The notes beneath the pieces are model-generated. The model saw nothing but the letters and a program-made list of their open reading frames with translations. It was not told where the DNA came from and did not search any database. The position numbers were made by a program, and so were the translations under genes. A DNA stretch of 64,000 nt from Rubricella aquisinus (GTDB taxonomy: Bacteria > Pseudomonadota > Alphaproteobacteria > Rhodobacterales > Rhodobacteraceae), in contig NZ_JACIJS010000002.1 in the NCBI RefSeq assembly GCF_014199445.1, positions 124,001 to 188,000 of the forward strand, in the 5' to 3' direction. Within the stretch, counting starts at the first letter, position 1. Each line of letters opens with the position of its first letter. Shown here one piece after another: positions 1 to 8,683 of this stretch.

Positions 1-13
1 CAGGAGAGCCTGA

Positions 14-1279
14 ATGACGACGAATAGCGGCGATTCAAAGAACACCCTGTACTGTTCTTTCTGCGGAAAGAGCCAGCATGAGGTGCGTAAGCTGATTGCC
101 GGGCCGACTGTCTTTATCTGTGACGAATGTGTCAGCCTCTGCATGGACATCATTCGGGAAGAGACGAAATCGGGACTGGTGAAATCCACCGATGGTGTGC
201 CGACACCGCAGGAAATCTGCTCGGTGCTGGATGACTATGTCATCGGGCAAATGCAGGCCAAACGGGTTTTGTCTGTTGCGGTGCATAACCACTATAAACG
301 TCTCAACCACGCGTCAAAGAATGGCGATGTGGAATTGGCGAAATCCAATATCATGCTGATTGGCCCGACGGGCTGCGGCAAGACGTTGCTGGCGCAGACA
401 TTGGCGCGCATCCTCGATGTGCCGTTCACGATGGCCGATGCCACGACCCTGACCGAAGCGGGCTATGTTGGTGAGGATGTGGAGAACATCATCCTCAAGC
501 TGCTGCAATCTGCGGAGTATAACGTGGAGCGCGCGCAGCGTGGCATCGTCTATATCGACGAGGTCGACAAGATCAGCCGCAAATCCGACAACCCGTCCAT
601 CACCCGTGATGTGAGCGGGGAGGGCGTGCAGCAGGCACTCCTCAAGATCATGGAAGGCACGGTCGCCTCCGTCCCGCCGCAGGGGGGGCGCAAGCATCCG
701 CAGCAGGAATTCCTGCAGGTCGATACGACAAACATCCTGTTCATCTGTGGTGGTGCCTTCGCGGGTCTTGATAAGATCATCGCGCAGCGGGGCAAGGGGT
801 CCGCGATGGGCTTTGGCGCCGATGTCCGCTCGGATGAAGATCGCACGATCGGTGAGACATTCATGGATCTTGAGCCGGAAGACCTGTTGAAATTCGGGTT
901 GATCCCCGAGTTTGTCGGTCGTTTGCCGGTGATCGCGACCCTGACCGACCTTGATGAGGACGCGCTGGTCACGATCCTGAGCGAGCCGAAAAACGCGCTC
1001 ATCAAACAGTATCAGCGCCTGTTTGAGATGGAGGATGCGCAGCTCACCTTCACCGATGAGGCGCTGAAGGAAGTGGCCCGCAAGGCGATCGAGCGGAAAA
1101 CCGGCGCGCGCGGTCTGCGCTCTATCATGGAAGACGTGCTGCTCGATACGATGTTCGATCTGCCTGGTCTGGATGGGGTTGAGGAGGTCGTGGTGAATGA
1201 AGAAGTCATCGCGGCGAAGGCGAAACCTCTCCTGATCTATTCCGAGTCGAAAAAGAACGAGCCGGCTTCGGCATCTTAA
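14..1279 (+). CDS. clpX: ATP-dependent Clp protease ATP-binding subunit ClpX
   Basis: AAA+ unfoldase that recognises tagged or specific substrates, unfolds them with ATP and feeds them to ClpP in the cytoplasm. The 421-residue product has the N-terminal four-cysteine zinc-binding domain (C14, C17, C36, C39), a Walker A box GPTGCGKT at about residues 117-124, a Walker B YIDEVDKI, and the C-terminal ClpX signature FVGRLPV followed by the small AAA lid. Length is normal for the family. An AGGAGAG ribosome binding site lies at 2-8, just before the ATG. clpP normally sits directly upstream and would lie outside this window. No irregularity is seen. Confidence 0.98.
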   Translation: MTTNSGDSKNTLYCSFCGKSQHEVRKLIAGPTVFICDECVSLCMDIIREETKSGLVKSTDGVPTPQEICSVLDDYVIGQMQAKRVLSVAVHNHYKRLNHASKNGDVELAKSNIMLIGPTGCGKTLLAQTLARILDVPFTMADATTLTEAGYVGEDVENIILKLLQSAEYNVERAQRGIVYIDEVDKISRKSDNPSITRDVSGEGVQQALLKIMEGTVASVPPQGGRKHPQQEFLQVDTTNILFICGGAFAGLDKIIAQRGKGSAMGFGADVRSDEDRTIGETFMDLEPEDLLKFGLIPEFVGRLPVIATLTDLDEDALVTILSEPKNALIKQYQRLFEMEDAQLTFTDEALKEVARKAIERKTGARGLRSIMEDVLLDTMFDLPGLDGVEEVVVNEEVIAAKAKPLLIYSESKKNEPASAS

Positions 1280-1286
1280 TGCCCTC

Positions 1287-1316
1287 CTGCGGCGCTCAGG
1301 CAACTGGACGCCGCAG
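1287..1316. repeat. Inverted repeat after clpX, possible terminator stem
   Basis: An 8-bp perfect inverted repeat (CTGCGGCG at 1287-1294 and CGCCGCAG at 1309-1316, 14-nt loop) follows the clpX stop within a few bases. There is no T-tract after it, so it may stabilise the clpX 3' end or support weak termination rather than act as a classical terminator. Confidence 0.4.
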
Positions 1317-1368
1317 CCACACTCGGGCATAAGCGGGTGAAATATCCGATTTCGGGAGCATATGAACG

Positions 1369-1749
1369 ATGGGTATCATCAGCCAAGTTCTGACGTGGTG
1401 GAATGGCCAAACGCTGGGCACCCGCCTGCACACATGGCGCAAGGGCGAACGCGTTGGTGAGGATGAGCAGGGCAATATCTTCTACCAAACTGCGGATAAA
1501 TCACGCCGCTGGGTGATCTATAACGGGGATAGCGAAGCATCGCGCGTGTCGCCCGCATGGCATGGCTGGCTGCACCACACATTTGACGAATTGCCGACGG
1601 AGGCGCCTTTGCCGCGCAAATCCTGGGAAAAGGACCATAAGGAAAACATGACCGGCACACCGCTGGCATGGCGCCCGCCCGGTTCTGTCCTGACGCCGCA
1701 GTCGCGCAATAGCGTCAGCGGCGACTACGAAGCCTGGCAACCGGAGTAA
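1369..1749 (+). CDS. NADH:ubiquinone oxidoreductase subunit NDUFA12 family protein
   Basis: 126-residue homologue of the mitochondrial complex I accessory subunit NDUFA12 (B17.2), found in Alphaproteobacteria as a peripheral or assembly-related subunit of NDH-1. Recognisable family features are the N-terminal FxxxxTWWNGxTLGT-like opening (TWWNGQTLGTRL), the GxDEQGNxFY core (VGEDEQGNIFYQ), RRWVIYNG, and the tryptophan-rich WHGWLHHTFDELP motif. No membrane segment. It lies outside the nuo operon, as is usual in this order of bacteria, between clpX and an MCE gene only 6 bases downstream, so it may be cotranscribed with mlaD. The family assignment is firm; the exact role in this organism is inferred. 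Confidence 0.93.
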   Translation: MGIISQVLTWWNGQTLGTRLHTWRKGERVGEDEQGNIFYQTADKSRRWVIYNGDSEASRVSPAWHGWLHHTFDELPTEAPLPRKSWEKDHKENMTGTPLAWRPPGSVLTPQSRNSVSGDYEAWQPE

Positions 1750-1755
1750 CCTGAC

Positions 1756-2208
1756 ATGGCCGCAGGAAGTGCTGCTGAAACTGTCATTGGCGCGATCGTT
1801 CTGGTTGCGGCGGCGGGCTTCATTGCTTTTGCGGCCGAAACGGCGGACCTCTCCGCCGGTGGCGACCGCTATGAATTGGAAGCCAAGTTCCGCAAGGCGG
1901 ATGGCCTGTCCGTGGGCACGGATGTGCGTGTCTCCGGTGTGAAAGTGGGCACGGTTGAAGCGTTGGAGCTTGATCCCACGACCTACCTTGCCGTGGCGCG
2001 CCTGTCGCTCGACAGCGAGATCGAATTGCCCGAAGATTCGGATGCGCGCATCGAATCCGATGGCCTCTTGGGTGGAAACTATGTGGCGATCACCCCCGGC
2101 GCGTCGGATTTCATGCTGATTTCGGGGGATGAGATCATCAACACCCAAGGTTCCGTCAGCCTGATCGACCTGATCCTCAAATTCGGCAGCAGTGTCGGCG
2201 GGGAGTGA
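1756..2208 (+). CDS. mlaD: MlaD-type MCE domain protein, outer membrane lipid asymmetry
   Basis: Substrate-binding component of a phospholipid transporter that works between the inner and outer membranes. The 150-residue protein has an N-terminal membrane anchor (about residues 8-28, ETVIGAIVLVAAAGFIAFA) followed by one MCE domain (about 38-116) with the typical YELEAKFRKADGLSVG and VRVSGVKVGTV motifs and a GGNYVAITPG segment. Length matches single-MCE MlaD. The other Mla components (MlaE, F, B, C) are not adjacent, which is common when this gene sits in the clpX-NDUFA12 context. It overlaps the next gene at TGATG, suggesting coupled translation. Confidence 0.93.
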   Translation: MAAGSAAETVIGAIVLVAAAGFIAFAAETADLSAGGDRYELEAKFRKADGLSVGTDVRVSGVKVGTVEALELDPTTYLAVARLSLDSEIELPEDSDARIESDGLLGGNYVAITPGASDFMLISGDEIINTQGSVSLIDLILKFGSSVGGE

Positions 2209-2672
2209 TGCGCAAGGCGTTGCTCATTCTGGCGCTTTTGGCCAGCGGGGCGCAGGCGCAGGTCGCGTCCACGCCTCTTGAGCCATTGGTGCTGCCCGAC
2301 CCTGTGCCAGACATTCCCATCCGTCCCGACATCGCCCTCGAAGATCGCGATATCGCCCTGTTGCGCGGCCTCGATAAAATGACGGCGCTGCCCGCCGATA
2401 TCGTGGCTCCCGTCGGTGAGACGGTCCAATGGGAGCGGCTCGAAATTCATGTGGCAGGGTGCCGTGCGACCGCCGAAGGGGAAAAGCCCGACGCCTATGC
2501 GTGGCTATCCTTGCGCGATATCCGGCATGATGCGCCCGATTTTCAGGGATGGATGATTGCCTCATCTCCCGCGCTGAGCGCGATGGACCATCCGCGCTAT
2601 GACATCTGGGTCGCGCGCTGTATCACTTCCGCCGAGCTTGCCGCGATGGAAAGCGCGCCCCAATCTGAGTGA
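2208..2672 (+). CDS. DUF2155 domain secreted protein
   Basis: Predicted periplasmic protein of 154 residues. Residues 1-17 (MRKALLILALLASGAQA) are a typical Sec signal peptide with an AQA cleavage site, followed by a proline-rich linker (residues 20-45) and a DUF2155 domain containing the conserved ALDKMT-like LDKMTALPADI segment, GETVQWERLEI, a conserved VAGC and a C-terminal YDIWVARC. The two cysteines could form a disulfide. The start used is the ATG at 2208, which overlaps the mlaD stop codon (TGATG) and has GGGGAG before it; a GTG one codon earlier is possible. The function of the domain is unknown; its fixed position beside mlaD hints at an envelope role. The last 76 bases overlap the convergent aat gene. 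Confidence 0.85.
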   Translation: MRKALLILALLASGAQAQVASTPLEPLVLPDPVPDIPIRPDIALEDRDIALLRGLDKMTALPADIVAPVGETVQWERLEIHVAGCRATAEGEKPDAYAWLSLRDIRHDAPDFQGWMIASSPALSAMDHPRYDIWVARCITSAELAAMESAPQSE

Positions 2673-3250
2673 CGCCGCAACGCGCGGTAAAGGTGGGCGT
2701 GGTATTCCGCGCGGCTGATCTCCACGGCACCCATGCTCACCAGATGATCCGTCAGAAATTGCGTGTCGAGAAGCGTGAATCCCCTTGTGCGGAGTTGCGC
2801 GACCAGCCACACAAGCGCGATCCGGGAGGCAGAGCGCGCGCGGGAAAACATGCTTTCCCCAAAAAACGCCGCACCAATCCGCACGCCATAAAGGCCCCCG
2901 ATCAGCGCACCATCCTCATCCCAGATTTCGACGGAATGGGCATAGCCGCGCTGGTGCAAGCCAACATAGGCCGCGATCAGTTCTTCGCTGATCCAAGTTT
3001 CGTCGCGATCCGCACAGGCGCGCATGACCTGCTCAAAGCATGTATCCGTCGTCACCCGAAATCCGCCGCGCAGGATTTGCTTCTTCAGACTGCGGGAGAT
3101 GTGCAATCCGTCCAGCGGGATGATCCCACGCGCCAGCGGGTCAATCCAACGGACAGTGTCGTCATCCGGTTCCGCCATGGGAAACACGCCGCTGGCATAG
3201 GCTTGCAGCAGCAATGATGGGGTAATTTCAAAGAAATCGTCGCGGGGCAT
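2597..3250 (-). CDS. aat: Leucyl/phenylalanyl-tRNA-protein transferase
   Basis: Transfers Leu or Phe from tRNA to proteins with N-terminal Arg or Lys, creating N-degrons for ClpS/ClpAP. The 217-residue protein carries the family motifs: LLLQAYASGVFPMAE near the N terminus, WIDPLARGIIPLD, FRVTTDTCFEQVM, TWISEELIAAYVGLHQRGYAHSVE (given here in pieces: TWISEELIAAY and RGYAHSVEIWD), GGLYGVRIG, FFGESMFS and the C-terminal DTQFLTDHLVSMGA. Length is typical. It lies downstream of accC on the same strand, separated by 51 bases that hold a strong hairpin. Its 3' end overlaps the DUF2155 gene by 76 bases tail to tail. Presence of clpX in the same window fits a shared proteolysis theme but is not proof of a link. 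Confidence 0.96.
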   Translation of the reverse strand: MPRDDFFEITPSLLLQAYASGVFPMAEPDDDTVRWIDPLARGIIPLDGLHISRSLKKQILRGGFRVTTDTCFEQVMRACADRDETWISEELIAAYVGLHQRGYAHSVEIWDEDGALIGGLYGVRIGAAFFGESMFSRARSASRIALVWLVAQLRTRGFTLLDTQFLTDHLVSMGAVEISRAEYHAHLYRALRRHSDWGALSIAASSAEVIQRATQMS

Positions 3251-3266
3251 GGCCGCAGGATGTCAT

Positions 3267-3295
3267 CGACGGGGCCGGGCTGTCCAGCCCCGTCG
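3267..3295. repeat. Strong hairpin between accC and aat
   Basis: A 9-bp perfect inverted repeat (CGACGGGGC at 3267-3275 and GCCCCGTCG at 3287-3295, 11-nt loop) fills most of the accC-aat gap. There is no T-tract in either direction. It could reduce read-through from accBC into aat or protect the accC mRNA end. Confidence 0.5.
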
Positions 3296-3301
3296 CATGG
3301 G

Positions 3302-4645
3302 TCAGCCCTGACTGTCGAGCCAGTTTTCCAGCCAATGGATCGTGTAGTTGCCGGTCTGCACGGCTTCTGCCTCAAGGAGAGCGGCAAACAGGGGTAGGGT
3401 GGTGTCCACGCCCTCAACCACAACCTCGTCCAAGGCGCGGGACAGGCGCGCAAGCGCCTCTTGCCGGTCGCGGCCATGCACAATCAGTTTTCCGATGAGG
3501 CTGTCGTAATAGGGGGGGATCGAATAGCCCGCATAGATCGCGCTATCCATCCGCACGCCAAGCCCGCCGGGCGCGTGGAACATTGTCACCTTTCCAGGGG
3601 AGGGGCGGAAGGACGGCAGCGCTTCGGCATTGATCCGACATTCGATCGCATGTCCCTGCGGCACAAGCTCGTCTTGGGTCCATGACAGGGGCAACCCCGC
3701 CGCGACACGGATCTGCTCGCGCACCAGATCGACGCCAAAGATGGCTTCCGTCACCGGATGCTCCACCTGAAGGCGGGTGTTCATCTCGATGAAATAGAAT
3801 TCCCCGTTTTCAAACAGAAATTCGATGGTGCCGGCACCGATATAATTGATCCGAGCCACGGCATCCGCACAGGTTTTGCCGATGCGCGCGCGCGTTTCAG
3901 CGTCAATCACCGGGGAGGGGGCTTCCTCAAACACCTTCTGATGCCGCCGTTGCAGCGAACAATCCCGCTCCCCCAGATGCACCGCTTTGCCTTTGCCGTC
4001 GCCAAATACCTGCACCTCGATATGGCGCGGTTTTTCAAGATATTTCTCGATATAGACGGCATCATCGCCGAACGCAGCCTTCGCCTCGGACCGGGCGGAT
4101 TGGAAAGCCACGTCCATTTCGGATGCGTCGCGGGCCACTTTCATGCCACGCCCGCCGCCGCCAGCGGCCGCTTTGACGATCACGGGATAGCCGATCTCCT
4201 CACCCACACGGCGGGCCTCCGCCAAATCGGTGACGCCGCCGTCAGAGCCGGGGACGCAGGGCACGCCAAGCGCCTTCATCGTTTCCTTGGCCGCGATTTT
4301 GTCGCCCATCACATTGATATGCTCGGCGGAAGGGCCAATGAATGTCAGGCCGTGATCTTCAATGATCTGGCTGAAATTCGCGTTCTCGCTCAAAAAGCCA
4401 TAGCCGGGATGGATCGCGTCCGCCCCCGAAATCTCACAGGCAGAGATGATGGACGGGATCGACAGATAGCTGTCCGTGCTCGACGGGGGCCCGATGCACA
4501 CGCTTTCATCGGCCATGCGCACATGCATCGCGTCACTGTCAGCGGTGGAATGGACGGCAACCGTCTTGATCCCCATCTCGCGACAGGCGCGTTGGATGCG
4601 AAGGGCAATCTCGCCCCGGTTGGCGATCAGAATTTTCTCGAACAT
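3302..4645 (-). CDS. accC: Acetyl-CoA carboxylase, biotin carboxylase subunit
   Basis: Catalyses the ATP-dependent carboxylation of biotin on AccB, first half-reaction of malonyl-CoA and hence fatty acid synthesis. The 447-residue protein begins [17 protein letters not shown], the conserved biotin carboxylase N-domain opening, and shows the ATP-grasp glycine-rich loop [13 protein letters not shown], the catalytic [13 protein letters not shown] and the [13 protein letters not shown] signature. Length equals the bacterial AccC norm, with no carboxyltransferase or carrier fusion. It follows accB by 4 bases on the same strand, the usual accBC operon. accA and accD are not in the window. Confidence 0.98.
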   Translation of the reverse strand: MFEKILIANRGEIALRIQRACREMGIKTVAVHSTADSDAMHVRMADESVCIGPPSSTDSYLSIPSIISACEISGADAIHPGYGFLSENANFSQIIEDHGLTFIGPSAEHINVMGDKIAAKETMKALGVPCVPGSDGGVTDLAEARRVGEEIGYPVIVKAAAGGGGRGMKVARDASEMDVAFQSARSEAKAAFGDDAVYIEKYLEKPRHIEVQVFGDGKGKAVHLGERDCSLQRRHQKVFEEAPSPVIDAETRARIGKTCADAVARINYIGAGTIEFLFENGEFYFIEMNTRLQVEHPVTEAIFGVDLVREQIRVAAGLPLSWTQDELVPQGHAIECRINAEALPSFRPSPGKVTMFHAPGGLGVRMDSAIYAGYSIPPYYDSLIGKLIVHGRDRQEALARLSRALDEVVVEGVDTTLPLFAALLEAEAVQTGNYTIHWLENWLDSQG

Positions 4646-4649
4646 CAGA

Positions 4650-5144
4650 TTACTCGATGATCATCAACGGAGAGCCGAATTCGACCGGCGTGCCATCTTC
4701 AACCAAAATCCGCTTGATCGTCCCGGATTTGGGGGAGGGGATTTGGTTCATCGTTTTCATGGCTTCGATGATGAGCAGGGTTTGCCCTTCGCTCACCTTG
4801 TCGCCCACTTTGGAGAATTGCGGCGCGCCCGGCTCGGCCTGAAGGTAGACCGTGCCAACCATGGGGGAGGTCACGGCGCCCGGATGCTGCGCGGGATCAT
4901 CGGAGACAGGGGCGGCGGCAGCAGGAGCAGCGGCGGGTGCCGGAGCCGGGGCAACAGCGGCAGCAGGCGCGGGTGCATATTGGATCGCGGGGGCCGCGTC
5001 GGTCTGGCGGCTCACGCGCACTTCCAGCTCATCATCCTCGGAAAACTTCCGGGCGACCTCAATCTCCGTCAATTCGGTTTCCGCCAGAAGCTCTGCCAGG
5101 GCGCGGATAAAGGCCACGTCGCTTGCGTATTTTTCTTCGCTCAT
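4650..5144 (-). CDS. accB: Acetyl-CoA carboxylase biotin carboxyl carrier protein
   Basis: Carries the biotin that shuttles carboxyl groups between AccC and AccAD. The C-terminal half is a biotinyl domain with the site [10 protein letters not shown]; the biotinylated lysine is about residue 130 of a 164-residue product. The centre is an alanine/proline-rich swinging linker. The consensus motif usually reads EAMKLMN, so the threonine after the lysine is a small deviation. I chose the ATG at 5144 because GAGGA lies 6 bases before it; a GTG at 5159 would add five residues (MHEDQ). First gene of accB-accC; a TATAAG-like -10 lies upstream on this strand, but its -35 is poor. Confidence 0.96.
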   Translation of the reverse strand: MSEEKYASDVAFIRALAELLAETELTEIEVARKFSEDDELEVRVSRQTDAAPAIQYAPAPAAAVAPAPAPAAAPAAAAPVSDDPAQHPGAVTSPMVGTVYLQAEPGAPQFSKVGDKVSEGQTLLIIEAMKTMNQIPSPKSGTIKRILVEDGTPVEFGSPLMIIE

Positions 5145-5230
5145 CTGATCCTCGTGCACAGGAATGTCGGCTGTCGCCGCTCTTTGAATTTCCGCCCTTA
5201 TACAGGTCGCTTGACGCTGGGGAAAGGCCG

Positions 5231-6061
5231 CTATTGCTGGATGCGCCGCAAACGGGCAAGGGTTTCCTCCATGGTTTCCAGCGGGATGTAGCCGCGCACC
5301 ATGGTTTCCCCGAAAATGAAGGTCGGCGTCCCCGAAATATCGAGCCGTTGGCCAAGTGCGCGGGTCGCCGTGATCCGGTCCGTGATCGTCTGACTGTCCA
5401 TCATATCAAGCATGGCTTGGGCATCGGCACCGGATTGTTCCGCGATGCGGGTCAGCACCTGCTCATTGATCGGGCCGCCAAAGCGCATCACACGATCCGA
5501 AAACGTGTCATAAACTTCTGGCCCTGCGGTTTCCAACACGGAAAGCGCCGCGCGGCTCGCCATAACCGATTCCGCGCCGAGGATCGGAAATTCCTTTCGG
5601 ATGAAGCGAATATCGTCATTATTTGCGACGAGTTGCACCATCTCGGGATGGGCGCGTTTGCAAAAACCACATTTGTAATCGACAAATTCGACGATTGTGA
5701 TAGCCCCATCGGGGTTGCCGCCGACATAGGAAAAACCGTCATCATAGAGCGCGCGGGCCTCCGCGCGGACCATGTCCGTTTCTGCGGCTTCCGCCGCGAT
5801 CCTTTGGCGCGCCTCCAGAAGGTCGAACACTTCGACCATGATTTCTGGGTTTTGCAGCAGATACCGGCGGAATTCCGCGTCGAGCCGCTGGCGATCCTCC
5901 GTGATCGGCGCCGAAACGGCGGGCTGCGGGAGGGCGGCGGTCTGCGTCACCACCGGCACATCCGGCGTTGCAGGTGCAGGCAGGTTTTGCGCGCTATAGG
6001 CCCCAAGGGCCGCAACACCCAATATGCCAATGGCAACCAGTCCGGTGATCGTGTTCGACAT
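5231..6061 (-). CDS. Secreted DsbA-family thiol:disulfide oxidoreductase
   Basis: Predicted membrane-anchored or periplasmic thioredoxin-fold protein of 276 residues. A hydrophobic N-terminal segment (about 5-23) is followed by a proline-rich linker, a helical stretch typical of the Com1/ScsC-like group ([20 protein letters not shown]), and a DsbA domain with the active site [15 protein letters not shown] (C131-G-F-C134). The cis-proline loop is seen in [11 protein letters not shown]. It probably introduces or isomerises disulfides in envelope proteins. It sits 12 bases after the M48 peptidase gene on the same strand, and such DsbA/M48 pairs suggest joint work in outer-membrane protein maturation; this link is inference. 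Confidence 0.9.
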   Translation of the reverse strand: MSNTITGLVAIGILGVAALGAYSAQNLPAPATPDVPVVTQTAALPQPAVSAPITEDRQRLDAEFRRYLLQNPEIMVEVFDLLEARQRIAAEAAETDMVRAEARALYDDGFSYVGGNPDGAITIVEFVDYKCGFCKRAHPEMVQLVANNDDIRFIRKEFPILGAESVMASRAALSVLETAGPEVYDTFSDRVMRFGGPINEQVLTRIAEQSGADAQAMLDMMDSQTITDRITATRALGQRLDISGTPTFIFGETMVRGYIPLETMEETLARLRRIQQ

Positions 6062-6073
6062 TGCGTTTCCCCC

Positions 6074-7384
6074 TTAGTTGCGTGGCTGAATGCGCTCAAT
6101 CTCGCGCAAAAGATCCTCTGCCCTTATCCATGCGGGCGTTCCCTGCGGCAAGAGGCTGCGGGCGTTTTCCGCAAATCTGCGCGCATCCGGGACGGAGCCG
6201 CGTGCGGCGTGAAATTCCGCCGTGGCAAGGGCCGCTTGCCCCTCATTGCCGGCGCGGGCATGGGCAATGGCCAAGGCGCGCAGCATCAGCGGCATCCCGT
6301 CATCCTGTTGGCGCGCGTCAGTGAGGATGCGGAGCGCTTCTGCATTTGCCTCATCCGTGTCCAGCGCGACCAGCGCGCGGCCGAGCATTCCGGCGATCAG
6401 TGGCGCGCCATCGGTCAGTTCCATCGCCCGCCGATAGGGCGCGACGGAGGCAGCGATTTGCCCGGACTCAAACAAAAACTGCCCCTTAAGCTCATGAAAA
6501 TAGGGATTGTTTGGCTCCATCATCAGGAGCATGTCAGTTTCCCGGATCGCGGCGGCATGGTCCGGCACGCGGTGGAGCGCCACAGCACGGGTGATGCGCT
6601 GCGGGATGGTGCCGCCCTCCCGCGGGACGCGCGACAGCGCATCGCTCGGCCAGTCAATAAAGCCATCAAGCTTTGCCTTTAGGCGCGCGTATTGGTCAGC
6701 AACGGCAGGCGGCACTGTCGCCCCTTTCGAGCGGGCCGTGGCGGCCTGCCGTTGCAGGAAGGTGATCCGGTCGCTGCTGATCGGATGGGTGCGGGCGTAA
6801 AGGTCCTGCCGCGCCTCGCTCAGCAATTCCTGCCCGGCAAAAAGGTCAAGCACATCAATCGCGGCCTGCGGATCAATCCCAGCCTGATCGAGGATGCGCG
6901 CGCCGGTCTGATCTGCGGCCGATTCTTCGGTCCGGGTGAAGCCGCGCAATTGTCCTTGCGCGCTGCCGATGGTGCCGGTTGCAATGGCGATCCCGGCTTC
7001 TGGCCCCGCGACCACCCCCGCGAGCGCGCCCGCCGCGATGCCAAGCGCCGACACATTGCCCGCCGTCTGCATATTGAGCGCGCGGGAGGTCATATGCCCC
7101 CCCGTGATATGGCCGATCTCATGCGCGATCACCGCCTGCAACATATCTGCCCGGTCGAGCCGCTGGATCAGTCCCGTATGGATATAAATCGTCCGATTCG
7201 AGGACACGAAGGCGTTCATCCGGTCATCCTGCACCAGCCTGATGCGCACCGACGATGGATTGACCGCCGCTGCACGCAGCAGTGGATCGGTCATGTCGCG
7301 CAGGGTCTGCTCAACCTCCGTATCACGGATCAAAGACTGCGCGGCGGCCATGTGAACCGTGACAAAAGCCAGAACCAGCGACAA
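6074..7384 (-). CDS. M48 family zinc metalloprotease with TPR region (BepA/LoiP-like)
   Basis: Periplasmic metalloprotease of the M48 family, about 436 residues. The zinc site AVIAHEIGHITGGHM is clear, with a downstream EESAADQTGARI supplying the third ligand, and the C-terminal half is TPR-like (repeated alanine-rich helices, for example PYRRAMELTDGAPLIAGMLG), the BepA layout used in outer-membrane protein quality control. The N terminus is odd. The reading frame contains a signal-peptide core (LLSLVLAFVTVHMAAAQS) but no ATG or GTG that would give a full n-region; the start listed is a TTG at 7384. The well-placed ATG at 7421 (preceded by AAGGAG) is out of frame by one base, and removing one C from the five-C run at 7402-7406 would join it to give MNNPVPLIRTALLS. 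So either a non-canonical start is used, or there is an indel (biological or sequencing). Confidence 0.88.
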   Translation of the reverse strand: MSLVLAFVTVHMAAAQSLIRDTEVEQTLRDMTDPLLRAAAVNPSSVRIRLVQDDRMNAFVSSNRTIYIHTGLIQRLDRADMLQAVIAHEIGHITGGHMTSRALNMQTAGNVSALGIAAGALAGVVAGPEAGIAIATGTIGSAQGQLRGFTRTEESAADQTGARILDQAGIDPQAAIDVLDLFAGQELLSEARQDLYARTHPISSDRITFLQRQAATARSKGATVPPAVADQYARLKAKLDGFIDWPSDALSRVPREGGTIPQRITRAVALHRVPDHAAAIRETDMLLMMEPNNPYFHELKGQFLFESGQIAASVAPYRRAMELTDGAPLIAGMLGRALVALDTDEANAEALRILTDARQQDDGMPLMLRALAIAHARAGNEGQAALATAEFHAARGSVPDARRFAENARSLLPQGTPAWIRAEDLLREIERIQPRN

Positions 7385-7497
7385 AAGCGCGGTGCGGATC
7401 AGGGGGAACAGGATTGTTCATCTCCTTGCATTCAATCGGCTTGACCACATGAGATGGCTCGCGCATGTCTTTGACTTGATTAGGTAAGGGGAAGCTC

Positions 7498-8634
7498 ATG
7501 CGAATTTCAAGCCGAAGCGCCGTCGATAGCTTCATCGTGATGGATGTTATGGAATCCGCCCGTGCTGAGGAGGCAAAAGGAGCGGATATCATCCACATGG
7601 AAGTGGGCCAGCCCGCCACCCCCGCGCCCGCCCGCGCGCGACAGGCACTCGCCCACGCGATGGAGCAAGGGCCGCTTGGCTATACCGTCGCGCTTGGCCT
7701 GCCGGAATTGCGCAAACGCGTCGCCCGGATGTACCGCGAAAAGCATGGCGCCGAGGTTGCAGCGGAGCGTGTGGTGATCACGTCTGGCTCATCCGCCGGG
7801 TTTATTCTCTCGTTCCTGGCGCTGTTTGATGCCGGGCAGCGGGTCGGCATCGCCGATCCCGGCTATCCGAGCTATCGCAACATCCTCAAGGCGCTTAACC
7901 TCACGCCGCAGCGCATTGAGGGAACGCTCGCCAACAGGTATCAGCCGCAGCCAAGCGATGTGGTCGGACTTGACGGTCTTTTGGTCGCCAGCCCCGCCAA
8001 TCCCACAGGCTCCATGCTGGATCGCGCGGCCTTGGCCAGCCTTGCGGCTGCTTGTCAGACGGCGGGCGTCAATCTGATTTCGGATGAGATCTATCACGGC
8101 GTGACCTATGGCACCCCGGCGGTCAGCGCGCTGGAGGTGACCGATGACGTGATCGTCATCAATTCCTTCTCTAAATATTACTCCATGACCGGCTGGCGGA
8201 TCGGCTGGATGGTCGTGCCAGAGGATATGGTCCGTGTGATGGAGCGGCTGAGCCAGAACCTGTTCATCTGTCCCAGCCATGCAAGCCAGATCGCCGCCCT
8301 CGCCGCGATGGATGCGGAAGAGGAGCTACAGGCGAACCTTGCCGTATACGCCGCCAATCGGGCGCTTTTGATGAATGCGCTCCCGGATATCGGATTTCAG
8401 GACATCGCGCCGCCCGATGGCGCGTTCTACATCTATGGCAGCATTGATCGGTGGAGCGCGGATGCGCGCGCCTTTACCTCAGCGATGCTCAAGGAGGCAG
8501 GTGTTGCCGCGACCCCGGGTCTCGATTTCGATCCGGTCCGGGGGCACCGGACGATCCGATTTTCCTATGCCGGGTCCACCGCCCGGATGGAGGAGGGGGT
8601 GCGCAGGCTCACGACATGGTGCGCAAGCCTTTGA
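7498..8634 (+). CDS. PLP-dependent class I/II aminotransferase
   Basis: Fold-type I aminotransferase of 378 residues. The PLP lysine is K226 in SFSKYYSMTGWRIGW; other landmarks are the GYPSYRN substrate/cofactor loop (about 122-128), ASPANPTG (about 164-171) with the PLP-contacting Asn, SDEIYHG (about 195-201) with Asp/Tyr, and the C-terminal RFSYAGS carboxylate-binding arginine. The sequence resembles the AspC/AlaA-like subgroup Ib used for aspartate, alanine or aromatic amino acids, but the substrate cannot be read from sequence. The ATG at 7498 is preceded by a GGGGAAG. It is transcribed away from the M48 gene and converges on rne across a shared terminator. Confidence 0.92.
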   Translation: MRISSRSAVDSFIVMDVMESARAEEAKGADIIHMEVGQPATPAPARARQALAHAMEQGPLGYTVALGLPELRKRVARMYREKHGAEVAAERVVITSGSSAGFILSFLALFDAGQRVGIADPGYPSYRNILKALNLTPQRIEGTLANRYQPQPSDVVGLDGLLVASPANPTGSMLDRAALASLAAACQTAGVNLISDEIYHGVTYGTPAVSALEVTDDVIVINSFSKYYSMTGWRIGWMVVPEDMVRVMERLSQNLFICPSHASQIAALAAMDAEEELQANLAVYAANRALLMNALPDIGFQDIAPPDGAFYIYGSIDRWSADARAFTSAMLKEAGVAATPGLDFDPVRGHRTIRFSYAGSTARMEEGVRRLTTWCASL

Positions 8635-8644
8635 CCCTACAATG

Positions 8645-8680
8645 AAAAACGCCCCTGCTGATCTGAGAAGGGGCGTTTTT
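8645..8680. terminator. Bidirectional Rho-independent terminator
   Basis: Perfect 12-bp inverted repeat (AAAAACGCCCCT at 8645-8656, AGGGGCGTTTTT at 8669-8680) with a 12-nt loop. The A-run on one side and T-run on the other make it work in both directions, ending the aminotransferase gene on the + strand and rne on the - strand. Confidence 0.93.
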
Positions 8681-8683
8681 ATT

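Noticed and set aside
3758-4660. A 300-codon + strand frame opposite accC
   Set aside because: Antisense shadow of accC, which is complete and conserved throughout.
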